A stretch of DNA of 64,000 nt, from contig CAJQUW010008954.1 in assembly GCA_907163375.1 (NCBI GenBank), positions 35,473-99,472 of the forward strand. The letters run 5' to 3'. Source of the DNA: Prostheceraeus crozeri. Taxonomy: Eukaryota; Platyhelminthes; Polycladida; Euryleptidae. The position numbers and the translations under genes are program-made. Under the pieces are notes generated by a model that was not told the origin of the DNA, ran no database searches, and was given only the letters and a program-made list of their open reading frames with translations. Positions 11,327 through 21,395 of this stretch are shown here, piece after piece (positions within the stretch are counted from its first letter, which is position 1; every line of letters starts with the position of its first letter).

Positions 11327-12590
11327 TAGGGATTTTCGTCTTCCAATCTGTAAGAGTGTTCTAGGAGACAATCTTTTTCTACTACTATGATTCGCCTTTA
11401 TGACAGTAGCTTCTCTCTCTGACAATTTGGATTTTAACTTCCATTTTATTTTGGTCTTGTTATAGTACATAATTTTTGTGCTACCATTTTCAAAACTTTG
11501 TAATATTTTGCCTCTCAATTACCATCATTGAGGCATATTGGCATCAAATAAACGATCATCATTATTATTAATTCCTCTTATTCTTCATGGGGTTCCCTGT
11601 GGTTTGAAATCCGTCATTATTGTCATTCATGGATGTTGACATGATTTCATATTTTTATTTTTGTTATGTCACAATATCTTTTCTTCTAACCGCATGAGAT
11701 TATCAAGATTAGACGGAAGGAGTATTTTTGTGATGAAGGTGTGACTTGCTTCTTCAAAGTTCAATTCTCCTCATTCTAAAAGCCTCTTCTAATTTCGTTT
11801 CGTAATCACAACTCGCTAAAACTTGTCTCAATTAATACTTTAATTCTAAAGTCGGATTTTTCATGCGTGGTGGTCTTCACTTCATTGTTACTACGCGCAT
11901 GTTCAACCGGGATCGACCTAAGAATTAGGAAGCTAAACTGCTTGTAAACCCAATGCCAAGGTCATCACTGTGATGAAGTGCAATCATAATTGGTAATGGA
12001 ATGCTTGAGATTAGAAAGTGAATGAAAAGCGGAGATCATATTGTTTAAATGGAATGTTGCATTTACTCTTGACCACTAGAACCGGCGATCTCATGTAACA
12101 CGCAGCTTGCCTTCAAGATATCAAGGCCATCTTAGATATTTTATGAGTTGATTTGAATGGCCTGAATGTTTTGATTGTGTTTATACTTTCCTAGACTTTA
12201 TAACTGACTTTCCAAAAATGCCGTTCGACTATTTTAGGTGCTTTCATTGAGTATTAGCGTAGAACAATGGAGGTAAGAAAGCTATTATGACAGGTCAGTG
12301 AATGGCGCATTCCTTGCTGGCGTCAGAGAAAATGGCAGGAGAATATTTAGTTTAGTGTTTCGAAGATAGGACAAATTCCTAGCACAGTCCGGAAATTGCA
12401 ATACATATTTTTATAAATGTTTGAAGTCCTCCTGAATGACGCGAAGATGATAGTAAAATGTACTCCGAATTCCTACTGCATGTCAAGATTCCTGCAGATG
12501 ATCACGTCTATAAAGCCTTAAGCATCATCAGCCCAGCAAATCTATCTACCTACTCCGCTCACCAGACTACATATGCAGTTTTTCAAATAG
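11327..12590. other. Unassigned sequence
   Basis: No coding region is recognised. The stretch 11330-11580 ends in AATAAACGATCATC followed by an ATT-rich tract, which could be an old LINE 3' tail, but nothing upstream confirms this. Confidence 0.35.
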
Positions 12591-12599
12591 TTTTTCACC

Positions 12600-12981
12600 G
12601 CCTTACGTTAATGATCGGCGTTATCGCAAAATAAATAAAATTATTAAAAAAATTACCGGTGCGTTTAATTAACGAGTATGGTTATCAATCGACCAACTAC
12701 CTTAAAAATAATAATAAGAAGGAAAAATCATGCTCTTGTAATATCTGTAGTGACTTTAAGAAAAACAAGTACACGTGCCGAGACAGATTCGTCGTTTGCC
12801 AATACACGTGTGTTCAATGCGGAGAATTTTATATAGGAAAAACAGCCCGCATGTTGAAAACTAGGCACCAAGAGCATAAGAAGATCATTCATAGTAATAG
12901 CAGTGCTCTTTATAACCATATGCGAGATAGGTATGGGGGAATAGGCGGCATCGTTAACCATAGAGTAGGGATATATAGGTA
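12600..12981 (+). pseudogene. Penelope-like retroelement fragment: linker and GIY-YIG endonuclease
   Basis: A first frame (about 12598-12667) reads PPYVNDRRYRKINKIIKK, like the linker between reverse transcriptase and endonuclease in Penelope-like elements. After a frameshift near 12660 a second frame reads RLINEYGYQSTNYL, then a cysteine cluster (CSCNIC and later CQYTCVQC), then the GIY-YIG-type core EFYIGKTARMLKTRHQEH, which keeps the YIG motif, the following arginines and the histidine. The frame stops at 12980-12982. No reverse transcriptase is present upstream, so this is a 5'-truncated, frameshifted copy. Element class is confident; family within the class is not. Confidence 0.85.
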
Positions 12982-13133
12982 GAGTGTCAACTCAAACAAG
13001 TATCTGTATACAGTGAAAATTTTTGTATCAAAAGATTCAGTTTCTTGCGGAGATTACGTTACCCGTGGTCCAAAAAATTATTTGAGCAGTTTTAAAAATG
13101 TCAAAATTTTGCTAATTTATATACTACCGACTA

Positions 13134-13216
13134 GCACCGAAAGGCACTAACTAGGCACCAACTGGTACGAAATTTCGGCTTCGTGCCTAAATTAGTGCCC
13201 TACAGTTTACAGTGTA
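13134..13216 (-). repeat. Terminal fragment of a CACTGTAAA repeat
   Basis: Read on the minus strand from 13216, this begins CACTGTAAAC and continues through GGCACGAAGCCGAAATTTCG and TGCCTAGTTAGTGCC. The same sequence occurs on the plus strand from 17316. The outer end TTTACAGTG is followed by TA. It contains reiterated GGCAC / GTGCC words. Only one end of the element is recognisable. Confidence 0.7.
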
Positions 13217-13454
13217 GATTTGTGCATACTTCGGGGACCATGATCATTTTAGCTTTGGGTCTATTATGAACTTGCGATTTATAGTATTAAGACACTAAAT
13301 TACATGTATATAAATTTTTGGTAACGCTTTCATTGCATATAACCTTCATGCAGCTACTGTGCATTTTCATACTAATTGAATAACGTTGATAATAAAATGT
13401 CACGTTTGTATCACCCTAGCCGATACCTCTATACGATCATAATCTGGTATATTT

Positions 13455-14446
13455 ATGGTTTCAGGTCGCAACAAACGAGAAGTATTCTTTGATCCCGCAA
13501 GTCGTGAGAACACGTGGCAAATTGATCATCTCCGAGATAGTGCTCGCTATATTGCGGACTGGTATAATATAAGCCCTGCTCATTCCTTGACGCAGCCGAC
13601 ATTTACAGCTGTGCGCCAGACTTTGGCGGCTATTGCTGACTTGATTGAGAACCTGTTTGATGGTCAGAGATTTCCTTACCTTCTACTTGGTAAATTTAGC
13701 TCCGATCCCATCGAAGCTCGTTTTGGTTCATATAGGCAGATGGCAGGCGCGAACTACTACATCAGCTGCAAACAGCTCTTCGAAGCAGAGAAGAAACTAC
13801 GAACATTGAATTTGATTAAATCGCGCATTGATATTTCTACCCTGAATAACATTGAAACGGATCTTCCTTCAGATGAGGAATCTGTATCGTCGTCATCGTT
13901 CATTGACCTTCATCTCGATGACGCTTCATTTGAGGATATTGATAACCTTGATGAGGTTGAGAGGGCAACGGTGTACTATGTGGCCGGATATATTGGTCGC
14001 AGTATCTCACGTCGCAACAAATGCGCCAATTGCAAAACAACTTTAATCGAGAACGACGAAAATGAACTTGAGTTTATTGACGACAAAAAGTTGATTTTCA
14101 ATTATGTGAATCGTGGAGGATTGTCGGTACCGACTTTTGTTACACTGTGTCATTGATCTTTTTCTTACTTTATAGACAATTCGATTCAGAAGATAAGAGA
14201 AGAGAATTGATGTGCTTGCAGAATGCAAAAGGAGTATTCCTAGCCAACGTCTTGAAGAAACTTCCCTCTTTACTTGGCCTGAAAGTCACTTTCAATAAAA
14301 ATTGCTTTTCGGGCCACATTTTATTGAATGCCATTATAATTAGCCTATTCAACTGCTTCGCAAAGAATCTGAAAAAACTCGTCAACAGTGACACCATCTC
14401 TCAAAACTACTCAAGAAAATTGTCAAAATTAACGTCTAAGACGTAG
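13455..14446 (+). pseudogene. P-element-like (THAP9-type) transposase, C-terminal relic
   Basis: The 233-residue frame 13455-14156 contains LLLGKFSSDPIEARFGSYRQ then MAGANYY (residues 76-102), a signature of P-type transposases of invertebrates, followed by an SEK-like acidic segment, ATVYYVAGYIGRSISRR and a CANC motif (residues 190-193). The homology resumes in another frame from about 14176 (FDSEDKRREL ... FNCFAKNLKKL ... KLSKLTSKT) and stops near 14446. The THAP DNA-binding domain and the catalytic N-terminal part are missing. A TTTCAG at 13459-13464 could be a splice acceptor, in which case the ATG at 13455 is not a start. GT at 14139 and AG at 14175 would restore continuity, but a 37-base intron is too short to be convincing; a frameshift is more likely. 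Probably dead. Confidence 0.75.
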
Positions 14447-14520
14447 ATATAATTTTTATCAGTGTCCACAACATGTATGTATTAATGGATCAAACGGGTA
14501 TTTTTGTTCATTATCTAGAG

Positions 14521-15073
14521 CAGTGGTTCTTAAAGTTGACTGAGTCGCGGACCCCCTTCGCGTCGTCGGAGCGACTCCTGGACCCCACCCAATTTAAAAG
14601 ATACAGATTTTTGCAAAAAAGTTTGTATTATAGACAGGCGATAATACAGTTACCATTAGCTGAGCAGTTAGAAAACTGTTCACAATTCAATGGCTAACAT
14701 GCTCTTGCTTCTTATCACTGCAAAGCACTTTAAACCGAGGAATTGCACTGGAAAGAGCAAGTCGCATGTCGTGAACTGCATCCAGCCTATTCCTCTTCTT
14801 GATCTTGATATCAAGAAGAGTGGAAAATCCTGCCTTACACAAGTAGGAGGTAACCTCGTCAGGCGGCAGGAGGCCAGTGAATCCGATCTCTGTGGTAGTA
14901 TACTTTTACTCCAGGAAGAGGGAGAGAGAGAGAGATTTAGTTGTCTCAGCTTTCGCGTTTTGATTTAAAATAATTTTATAAAATACACTTTAACCGGGAT
15001 TCCCTTCACGGACCCCCTGGAAAAGCGCTACGGACCCCCTGGGGGTCCGTGGACCCCACTTTAAGAACCACTG
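14521..15073. mobile_element. hAT non-autonomous element with perfect 8-bp target duplication
   Basis: The ends CAGTGGTTCTTAAAGT (14521) and its inverted partner finishing ACTTTAAGAACCACTG (15073) are flanked by exact direct repeats ATCTAGAG at 14513-14520 and 15074-15081. An 8-bp target duplication and CAG...CTG ends are diagnostic of the hAT superfamily. The subterminal regions are rich in GGACCCCC words on both sides. The element is 553 bp and carries only a remnant of transposase on its minus strand. The intact duplication suggests a fairly recent insertion. Confidence 0.95.
14687..14881 (-). pseudogene. hAT (ZBED-type) transposase C-terminal remnant
   Basis: On the minus strand an open stretch reads TTEIGFTGLLPPDEVTSYL, then CKAGFSTLLDIKIKKRNRLD, then MRLALSSAIPRFKVLCSDKK, ending in a stop at 14687-14689. 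The pattern F-S-x-L-x-x-I-K-x-K-x-R-N-R-L-x-x-x-x-D-x-R-x-A-L-S is typical of the C-terminal dimerisation region of ZBED/hAT transposases. An upstream stop cuts the frame near 14903. It shows that this MITE is an internal-deletion derivative of an autonomous hAT element. The plus-strand open frame at the same place is a shadow. Confidence 0.82.
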
Positions 15074-15081
15074 ATCTAGAG

Positions 15082-16150
15082 TAATTAGCTAAAATAATTG
15101 TACTTGTGCTGATTAGAACAAAGTATAACACTACGAGTAGGGTTTGAACAGCTATTGGGTGATAAAAGCTTCATTAGGACATTCTGAGCCATTTCACACA
15201 GTTATGCTTTGTCAGCCCTATGTAGTAAAGTCAAAAATGAGTTTCCACTCCTGTACGTTAATATATTATCTAGATCTCCTTGGTTTTTAGGCTGAAACTT
15301 TAATAGTTGATGAAATACGTTTATAAGTAGTATGATGATACCAATGTATTTTAGGCAGAAAAGATGCATACCTCTCAGACAACCGAAATTAGTCAGAAAC
15401 TTCAACCCAGCTCACATCATTAGGCAACATAACCAGCTATTTTCCCACAAATTATCACAACAAATAACATGGCTAACAAATGAATTTTACATCTTCATCT
15501 CAATGTTTTGCATCTAGAAGATGATGCTTCGGATTTTCGAGTTCCACTTGGTGTGGGCTTATTTAAGTCTTTTTGAAACAACCTGTTTCAGACGGTATTG
15601 GTGAACAGCTACTTAAGATTGCGCATAAGTTAAATTAGTATTTCTGTAGACAACTTCAACCAAAAGCTCTGCAACTGTTTTGAAGAAGAACTCTTATTTC
15701 CATTATCAGAGTAAGTAGCCAAGAGTAAAAACAACAGAAAAGTTCTGTTGAGATGGGAAGACATAGGAAGTGAAGTCCTTGTTCATTTCGGGAAGTTTTA
15801 TCGCAATTCTTCGTGCTCGTTGGCCTATATATCTTTGCTGTCACTTTCTCCTCGCTATTGGATAATTTGAAACTAGCGCGAGACATCTTGCCGCTTACCA
15901 GGAAGAGTTCCTGTTGCTATCAGACCTTGGTGTAGTAGATTAGCGAACAGAGAATGATGAGTGAAATATCTATCCATGCACTTTGATAAGTTCCGATTGA
16001 GTCCGTGATTACTGATTCGTGATTACCTCGAAGGTGAATGGTATGTGTTTTGCCATGCATTCGTCAATTCATTAGTTGCAAGGTAAATCGACATCAGTTC
16101 GCAACAAATAAAATGTAGAAGTTTTGTCAACGGAGATAAATATAAGACAA
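15082..16150. other. Unassigned sequence
   Basis: I see no recognisable gene or repeat. A minus-strand frame of 76 residues at 15656-15886 has no recognisable domain. Confidence 0.4.
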
Positions 16151-16152
16151 TA

Positions 16153-16923
16153 CCCTGTGGGAACGCATCTTGCTAATATCAACAGATTATCTGGCGAGGT
16201 AGCGATTTTGTGGATAATTTTTTTAAAGGTTCATTTTCGTGTAAAAACTATCTCCGCATGTGAAAATGGTCATCATCTATCCAAAAACATGTGCAAAATT
16301 AAAAAACTACAGTTGGCGAAAACGTTGCTATAATTAGTTGGTAGATATTTGTTTACTAATGCGAGCTGATTTTTCGCCAACCGGCGAAATCGTGGATATT
16401 GTAGCAACTAATTAGTGGTAAGTAGTAATGTTCGTATATTACCTTCACATGAAAATATATTGTATACTCAGTCTCATCTGATAAAAAGGGATCTTTTTTA
16501 ATTCACGAAGGCTTAAACTAAAAAAGTATTTATCTTCCATAAATGTCGCAGTAAATACTATTATATGATTCAAATATTTGTCATTGTTGTAAATTATTGA
16601 ATGTCAAGAGATGTTATGAAAATTGATATAAGCGGTTTCTCTATAATCTTATCATTATCAAAGAATGATAGTCTGCACTTATTTCTTAGATAAGATAAGC
16701 CATATGTTGGTGATGATGAGGAGGTGAGGGAGAAAATAGATCCTCGGCTGTAGAGGCGAATTACTAAAGAAAATAAGAGAGAAAGTCAAAAGTAAAAGGT
16801 GACATATAGAGCGCGAATTGTCGCCGGCGAACTTCGCCAGCGAATTTGCTAAAAATTATTACTGAACTATTGCATGATTAGCTGATTATCTGCCAGCTTT
16901 TCGCCAGATTCGTTCCCACAGGG
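16153..16923 (-). mobile_element. MITE family 1, copy 2 (771 bp), TA target duplication
   Basis: The left end starts CCCTGTGGGAACGCATCTTG; the right end is its inverted counterpart ending CGTTCCCACAGGG. TA flanks both sides (16151-16152 and 16924-16925). It runs in the opposite orientation to copies 1 and 4 and matches copy 3 closely along its length. It has no coding capacity. The frame at 16124-16333 arises from the terminus. Confidence 0.95.
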
Positions 16924-17315
16924 TAATTCCATCGAATATTATTCAGAAATATATGAATTGATACATAGAGGTGTTCAAGATTATACCAGAGTCGTATAAT
17001 GATCGTTGATATTAATTTTATTGCTCAAACTCTGTTACCATTCCAATTTTCTTCTCAATGTATATTAGCCCAGGTGATAACCTACATATGTAGTCCGGTG
17101 GGCTGATGAAGGTTAAATCTCAGAGACATGACAGCGGTACGCTGAAAGCTGTATATTACGAAAGTCAAGGATTTTGATCACCCATTTTGACAACTAAATT
17201 CGACAAATGCGCATACAGCGGTATCACAGAATTGTCTTCATGCTTAAATGAAGTAAGCAAACTCTTCATAGCAAGCATGCGGACGCTAAAAAACTGACCT
17301 GCGCGGGTCATTGTG

Positions 17316-17575
17316 CACTGTAAACTATAGGGAACTAACTTAAGCACGAAGCCGAAATTTCGTTCCAGTTAGCGCCTAGTTAGTGCCATTCTAGTGCCTC
17401 GAGGCACCAGTAGGCGCCACTAGGCATTAATGGCCACCAAGCCAAATATTTGTTTATCCAATGAAATAGAAGGAAAAATCAATGGGCACGAGCTCGGCAA
17501 TATGACCTTCGTGCCTACTCGTGCCTTGTGTTGGTTGGAGTTGATGCCTAAATTTCGTGCCTAATTCAAGAGAAA
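17316..17575 (+). repeat. CACTGTAAA repeat with reiterated GTGCC words
   Basis: It begins CACTGTAAACTATAGGGAAC and shares about 70 bp with the inverted copy at 13134-13216, including GCACGAAGCCGAAATTTCG. Downstream are many AGTGCC / GGCAC words, a CTCGAG-centred palindrome near 17400, and an approximate inverted partner near 17500-17570 (TGCCTAAATTTCGTGCCTAA). It is probably a foldback-like element; the right boundary is uncertain. Confidence 0.6.
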
Positions 17576-18480
17576 GATCTCTGCACAGTCCAATGCTTCT
17601 GTCATCTGAAGTTTTGTGTAGGATACTTGAGGAGCAAGATCGTGTAATCGTTATGCTGACCACAACAAAATAAAAATTGAATGAGAGTTTCGATGCAATA
17701 TTCAGCACTGCGTTGTAATCATGAATCCATCTTCTATTGCTATGTTTGAACTAATAGCGGACTACCTAAACTACGCTGACGTTCAATCGATTATCATCCT
17801 TTCTAATCGTGTCGTGCAACAACGTGCCATATGCCATTCGACAGCCTGCATTCTCAGCTTTAAAATGAGCTATGATAGACTTGCATCCGTTATTGTGCTT
17901 ACTGAGCAGTGCTCAAAATATGAAAATCGCTCAATTTAGAAATCGCAATTTTTCAATAAGAAAGCATGAGAGCATGATAATGAATCAGGCACCTGGAGAA
18001 CGAGCATTTTCTGAGCTCTCTTTTGATATAATGGTCATCAAAATCGGTGAACTTTGTCACAAAATCATGAATCTTTGATTGAAGATGTCATATTCTCACT
18101 TTTTCATCAAAAATGGTTCATGTCTGGTAGCTGCAGAATCCTTGCAGTGCGAATATGTAAGTTTTATTCGAATAAGAGCAACAATTATTTCCAAACTTCT
18201 TCAGCATTTTTTCTCATTTCCGCTAAAGTACAGAAATACCATGTAAGGTGAACAAGGTTCAAAACAAAACAATGAGCGAAGGCATGTCTTTGTTCTCGCA
18301 TAGCAGCTGCGATTGTTTACCTAGATTGTTTGTGTACTTTTGCGGAAATGAGAGCAAATACTGAAGAAGTTGAAAAAGAACTATTTTAACTTAGTCGAAT
18401 AAAGCTTGCATGTATACATTCATGCTCCTCACATCGCAGGATTCTGATTCTCGCAAGGATTTTTTATCATCATCTCTGTA
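17576..18480. other. Unassigned sequence
   Basis: No recognised feature. Short plus-strand frames between 17721 and 18251 are not recognisable proteins. Confidence 0.4.
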
Positions 18481-18485
18481 TAATA

Positions 18486-18855
18486 TTTAATAATAATAAT
18501 TGGCTTTATTGAGAAATGACAGACGCATAACGTTTAGAAAAGTGACATAAGAAGACAAAGGACAAAGAAAGGAAAGATCAGTTACTGTGGATCATTCGAT
18601 TGATGAATGTCCTTCCGTTATTTGAACTGATTGTCTTTCTCTGCAGCCGGTGCAGTATTGGTCTAAGATTCCTTTGGTCTGCTGCTACAGGCGGTAATTG
18701 CCGGTGTAGTATGTGCTTTTTCCGCCTTATTTTTTCGGAATAACTTCCTGTCCATTTTCGCGGCGACTTCATGGATATCCGTAGCGTGCTCCGCGCTTCA
18801 TATATTTCTCGATGCGTTTCTTGTCGTCTGTGCTCGCGAATCCCCATCAAGTGGG
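18486..18855 (-). pseudogene. Non-LTR retrotransposon 3' end (C-terminus of reverse transcriptase ORF and ATT tail)
   Basis: The minus-strand frame 18850-18578 ends with HRQLPPVAADQRNLRP followed by GRTFINRMIHSN. The pattern L-L-P-P then Y-N-L-R-P, and F-I-N-R-M near the stop, is typical of the C-terminus of CR1/L2/jockey-like LINE ORF2 proteins. About 70 bases beyond the stop the minus strand reads AATAAAGCCAATTATTATTA, an AATAAA-like word followed by a short ATT array as in LINEs ending in microsatellite tails. A second frame over 18690-18790 also carries LINE-like residues, so there is a frameshift. The copy is heavily 5'-truncated. Confidence 0.6.
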
Positions 18856-19034
18856 TACGGCATACATAATTCTATTTGTCAGCATCGTTGTGTGAATTTG
18901 ATTCAGGAGTTTTTGATTAGCACCTCGACTTCTTAATATCTTCATGATATACAAGCTACTTTTAAAAAATATATTAAACGACTAGAACGACTATATTGAA
19001 GGAAAACTGCTGTCATGACATGTGTACTCACAGC

Positions 19035-19403
19035 CATAGAAATCCGACGCTCTGTAAAGGACTAGGACGGACATAGAAAACAACAATACGACGTGGACAT
19101 GTGTTGACATGACAACGGCGCCTGAGCGATGGCTGCTTGCAATGGTTGACAACAGGAAGATACTGGTAGTTCGTTAGCGTACTTTACAGGGATTCACTGC
19201 TATTGTTACTTCTCTTCAAATATGAAAATATTTCGATAAAATCACTAAAAATAAATCACCTTATAGCAAGAATCTACAACTCATCAAGCGAAATATCAAC
19301 TAACATTGACTTAGCTCGGTGACTTAATGAGAGCTGAAATTTCGTTCAACAAACGACTGTTGTCCATTCTGGTCTCACTAGCAAGTGAAAAGTCAGATTT
19401 CTA
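19035..19403. mobile_element. Inverted-repeat element with CATAGAAATCCGAC-type ends
   Basis: The left end reads CATAGAAATCCGACGCTCTG; the right end, read inverted from 19403, reads TAGAAATCTGACTTTTCA. A matching end (CATAGAAATCTGACGCTTTG, then GACTGGACAACA) occurs at 19802, and another inverted end lies near 38240-38320. This looks like an old DNA-transposon family; boundaries and target duplication are not resolved. Confidence 0.5.
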
Positions 19404-19801
19404 CTCGTTTGTGAAATACTGCAGAAATTTGGTTCAGGCGAAGTTATAGAGAGCACCAGACTAACGCCAGCATCCTTGAACAACACGCCACAACTCCCTT
19501 GCCGCTCAAACATATTCGGAAGAGGATTACGGACATCAGTGCAGAGATGGCAGGTGCCAACTGAAGAGATCGGTTTTGCAAGGCAGTTTGGCAGGTGGTC
19601 GACTCATCAGGAGACCAAGATGCGCCAATGCATCAATAACTTCACGAAGTGGTCAGGACTCTGCGTTCAACAGCTGAACACGTGCAATCTACAGCGGTGA
19701 AGTTCAGCAATGAGTATGCTGCATGAAGCAAGTACTACAGCGGACAATAATATGTAGTGATAACGATGCTACGTTGTGGAGATGCTTTGCCATCATGCAT
19801 G

Positions 19802-19860
19802 CATAGAAATCTGACGCTTTGTTTAAACTAGCGGAACTAGACTGGACAACAACTGTCGGC
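19802..19860 (+). repeat. Solo terminus of the CATAGAAAT family
   Basis: It shares CATAGAAATCTGACGCTTTG and ACTGGACAACA with the element at 19035-19403. No partner end is recognised nearby. Confidence 0.5.
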
Positions 19861-20724
19861 AGAATGTAAATTCAGCTCCTCCAGACACTCATCTACGTCA
19901 ATGCTCCAAGATCTTAGGAGGAATCACATTACTGAAACATGTCACAAGGTGATATCTTGTAAGTTATCTATACTTAAAGGGAAATGATGGTAATCGTGAA
20001 TATTTACTTTTTGCAGAATTTTGCTTCACATGTTGAATTTCAATCTCAAAATCCCATTGTTCTGCTTTCGTTCAAGGTTAAGACAGTTTTTATTTACTAC
20101 TACTGTTTTAGGAAAGAATCCAATGAACAGTGAACCAAAAGTCAGTTTATCAGTTTGCCAGATTATTGCATTTTCCAGTTAATGTATCCTTTACCCAGCA
20201 AATGTGATGAAATTGAAACAGGTCTGAAATTCTATCATGCTGAGCAAATGTGTAGTTTGAGTTTGAGCTATCATATATTCCCAGGGAGGTCTACTTTTAC
20301 ACGTTAGCTCCTTCAAGTTGTCAGAAGCATCATTATTGAAAAACCAATGGCATTTCAGTGATTTACAAATATTCTCCAATATCAAGTTCTAATACCTCAT
20401 ACTGCCAAATGTAAATTGACTTGTACATTTACGAATGATTTGTCCGTTTACAGGGAGCAACAATGCGCAATGAATCGATTTCAGCCTTCATTCTCCTCAT
20501 TAATATTAGAAGATGATTGCCACAATGTTCTACGTTTTTGAAGACTTATGGATTGTCCTGGATGCCTTCGGTCCTGAAAGGGCTGTTCAATTGGCGATCG
20601 ACTTGTTGGAGTTGTCAATATTTAAGGTTTGGGATTGTCAAGTCGGGAGGGACACTGTACAACAGACGAAAGTTCTTTTTAAAGCTAACATCAGGAGAAT
20701 TGTACCAGCAAGCTGTTTGGTGAA

Positions 20725-20953
20725 GTGGGTGCTGCTGCTATGCTGACGTTGGTGCTGTTGCTATGCTGAAGTTGGTGCTGCTGCCATGCTGACGTTGGTA
20801 CTGTTGCTATGCTGAAGTTGGTGCTTCTGCCATGCTGAAGTTGGTGCCGCTGCTATGCTGAGGTGAGTGCTGCTGCTATGCTGAAGTTGGTGCTGTTGCT
20901 ATGCTGAAGTTGGTGCCGCTGCTATGCTGAGGTGAGTGCTACTGCTATGCAGA
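20725..20953. repeat. Minisatellite, left arm (GCTGCTATGCTGAAGTTGGT units)
   Basis: Units of roughly 24-27 bp combine GCTGCTATGCTGA with GTTGGTG or GGTGAGTG. About nine units are visible. The same unit continues in reverse-complement form from 20980, so the two arms can pair. Confidence 0.92.
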
Positions 20954-20979
20954 GCTGTAAATCGCAGTCCATCGAGTAA

Positions 20980-21395
20980 CAGCAGCACCCACCTCAGCAT
21001 AGCAGCACCACCCACCTCAGCATAGCAGCACCACCCACCTCAGCATAGCAGCACCAACCTCAGCATAACAGCACCACCCACCTCAGCATAGCAGCACCCG
21101 CCTCAGCATAACAGCAGCACCAACCTCAGCATAACAGCACCACCCACCTCAGCATAACAGCAGCACCAACCTCAGCATAGCAGCACCACCCACCTCAGCA
21201 TAGCAGCGGCACCAACTTCAGCATAGCAGCGGCACCAACTTCAGCATGGCAGCGGCACTCACCTCAGCATAGCAGCGGCACCAACTTCTGCATGGCAGGA
21301 GCACCAACTTCAGCATGGCAGCAGCACCAACTTCTGCATGGCAGCAGCACCACCCACATCAGCATAGCAGCAGCACCAACCTCAGCATAGCAGAG
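20980..21395. repeat. Minisatellite, right arm, inverted relative to the left arm
   Basis: Units read CAGCAGCACCAACCTCAGCA or CAGCACCACCCACCTCAGCA, the reverse complement of the left-arm unit. At least sixteen units are visible. Variants TTCAGCATGGCAGCGGC sit in the distal half. A 26-bp unique spacer (20954-20979) separates the arms. Confidence 0.92.

Noticed and set aside
11330..11580. LINE 3' tail (AATAAACG then an ATT-rich tract)
   Set aside because: No reverse-transcriptase remnant or family match upstream; the AT-rich end alone is not enough.
14690..14968. A 92-residue plus-strand frame inside the hAT MITE
   Set aside because: The recognisable protein (hAT transposase C-terminus) is on the opposite strand.
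17101..17140. Hammerhead ribozyme (GGCTGATGAAGG)
   Set aside because: CTGATGA is present but no GAAA follows at a suitable distance.
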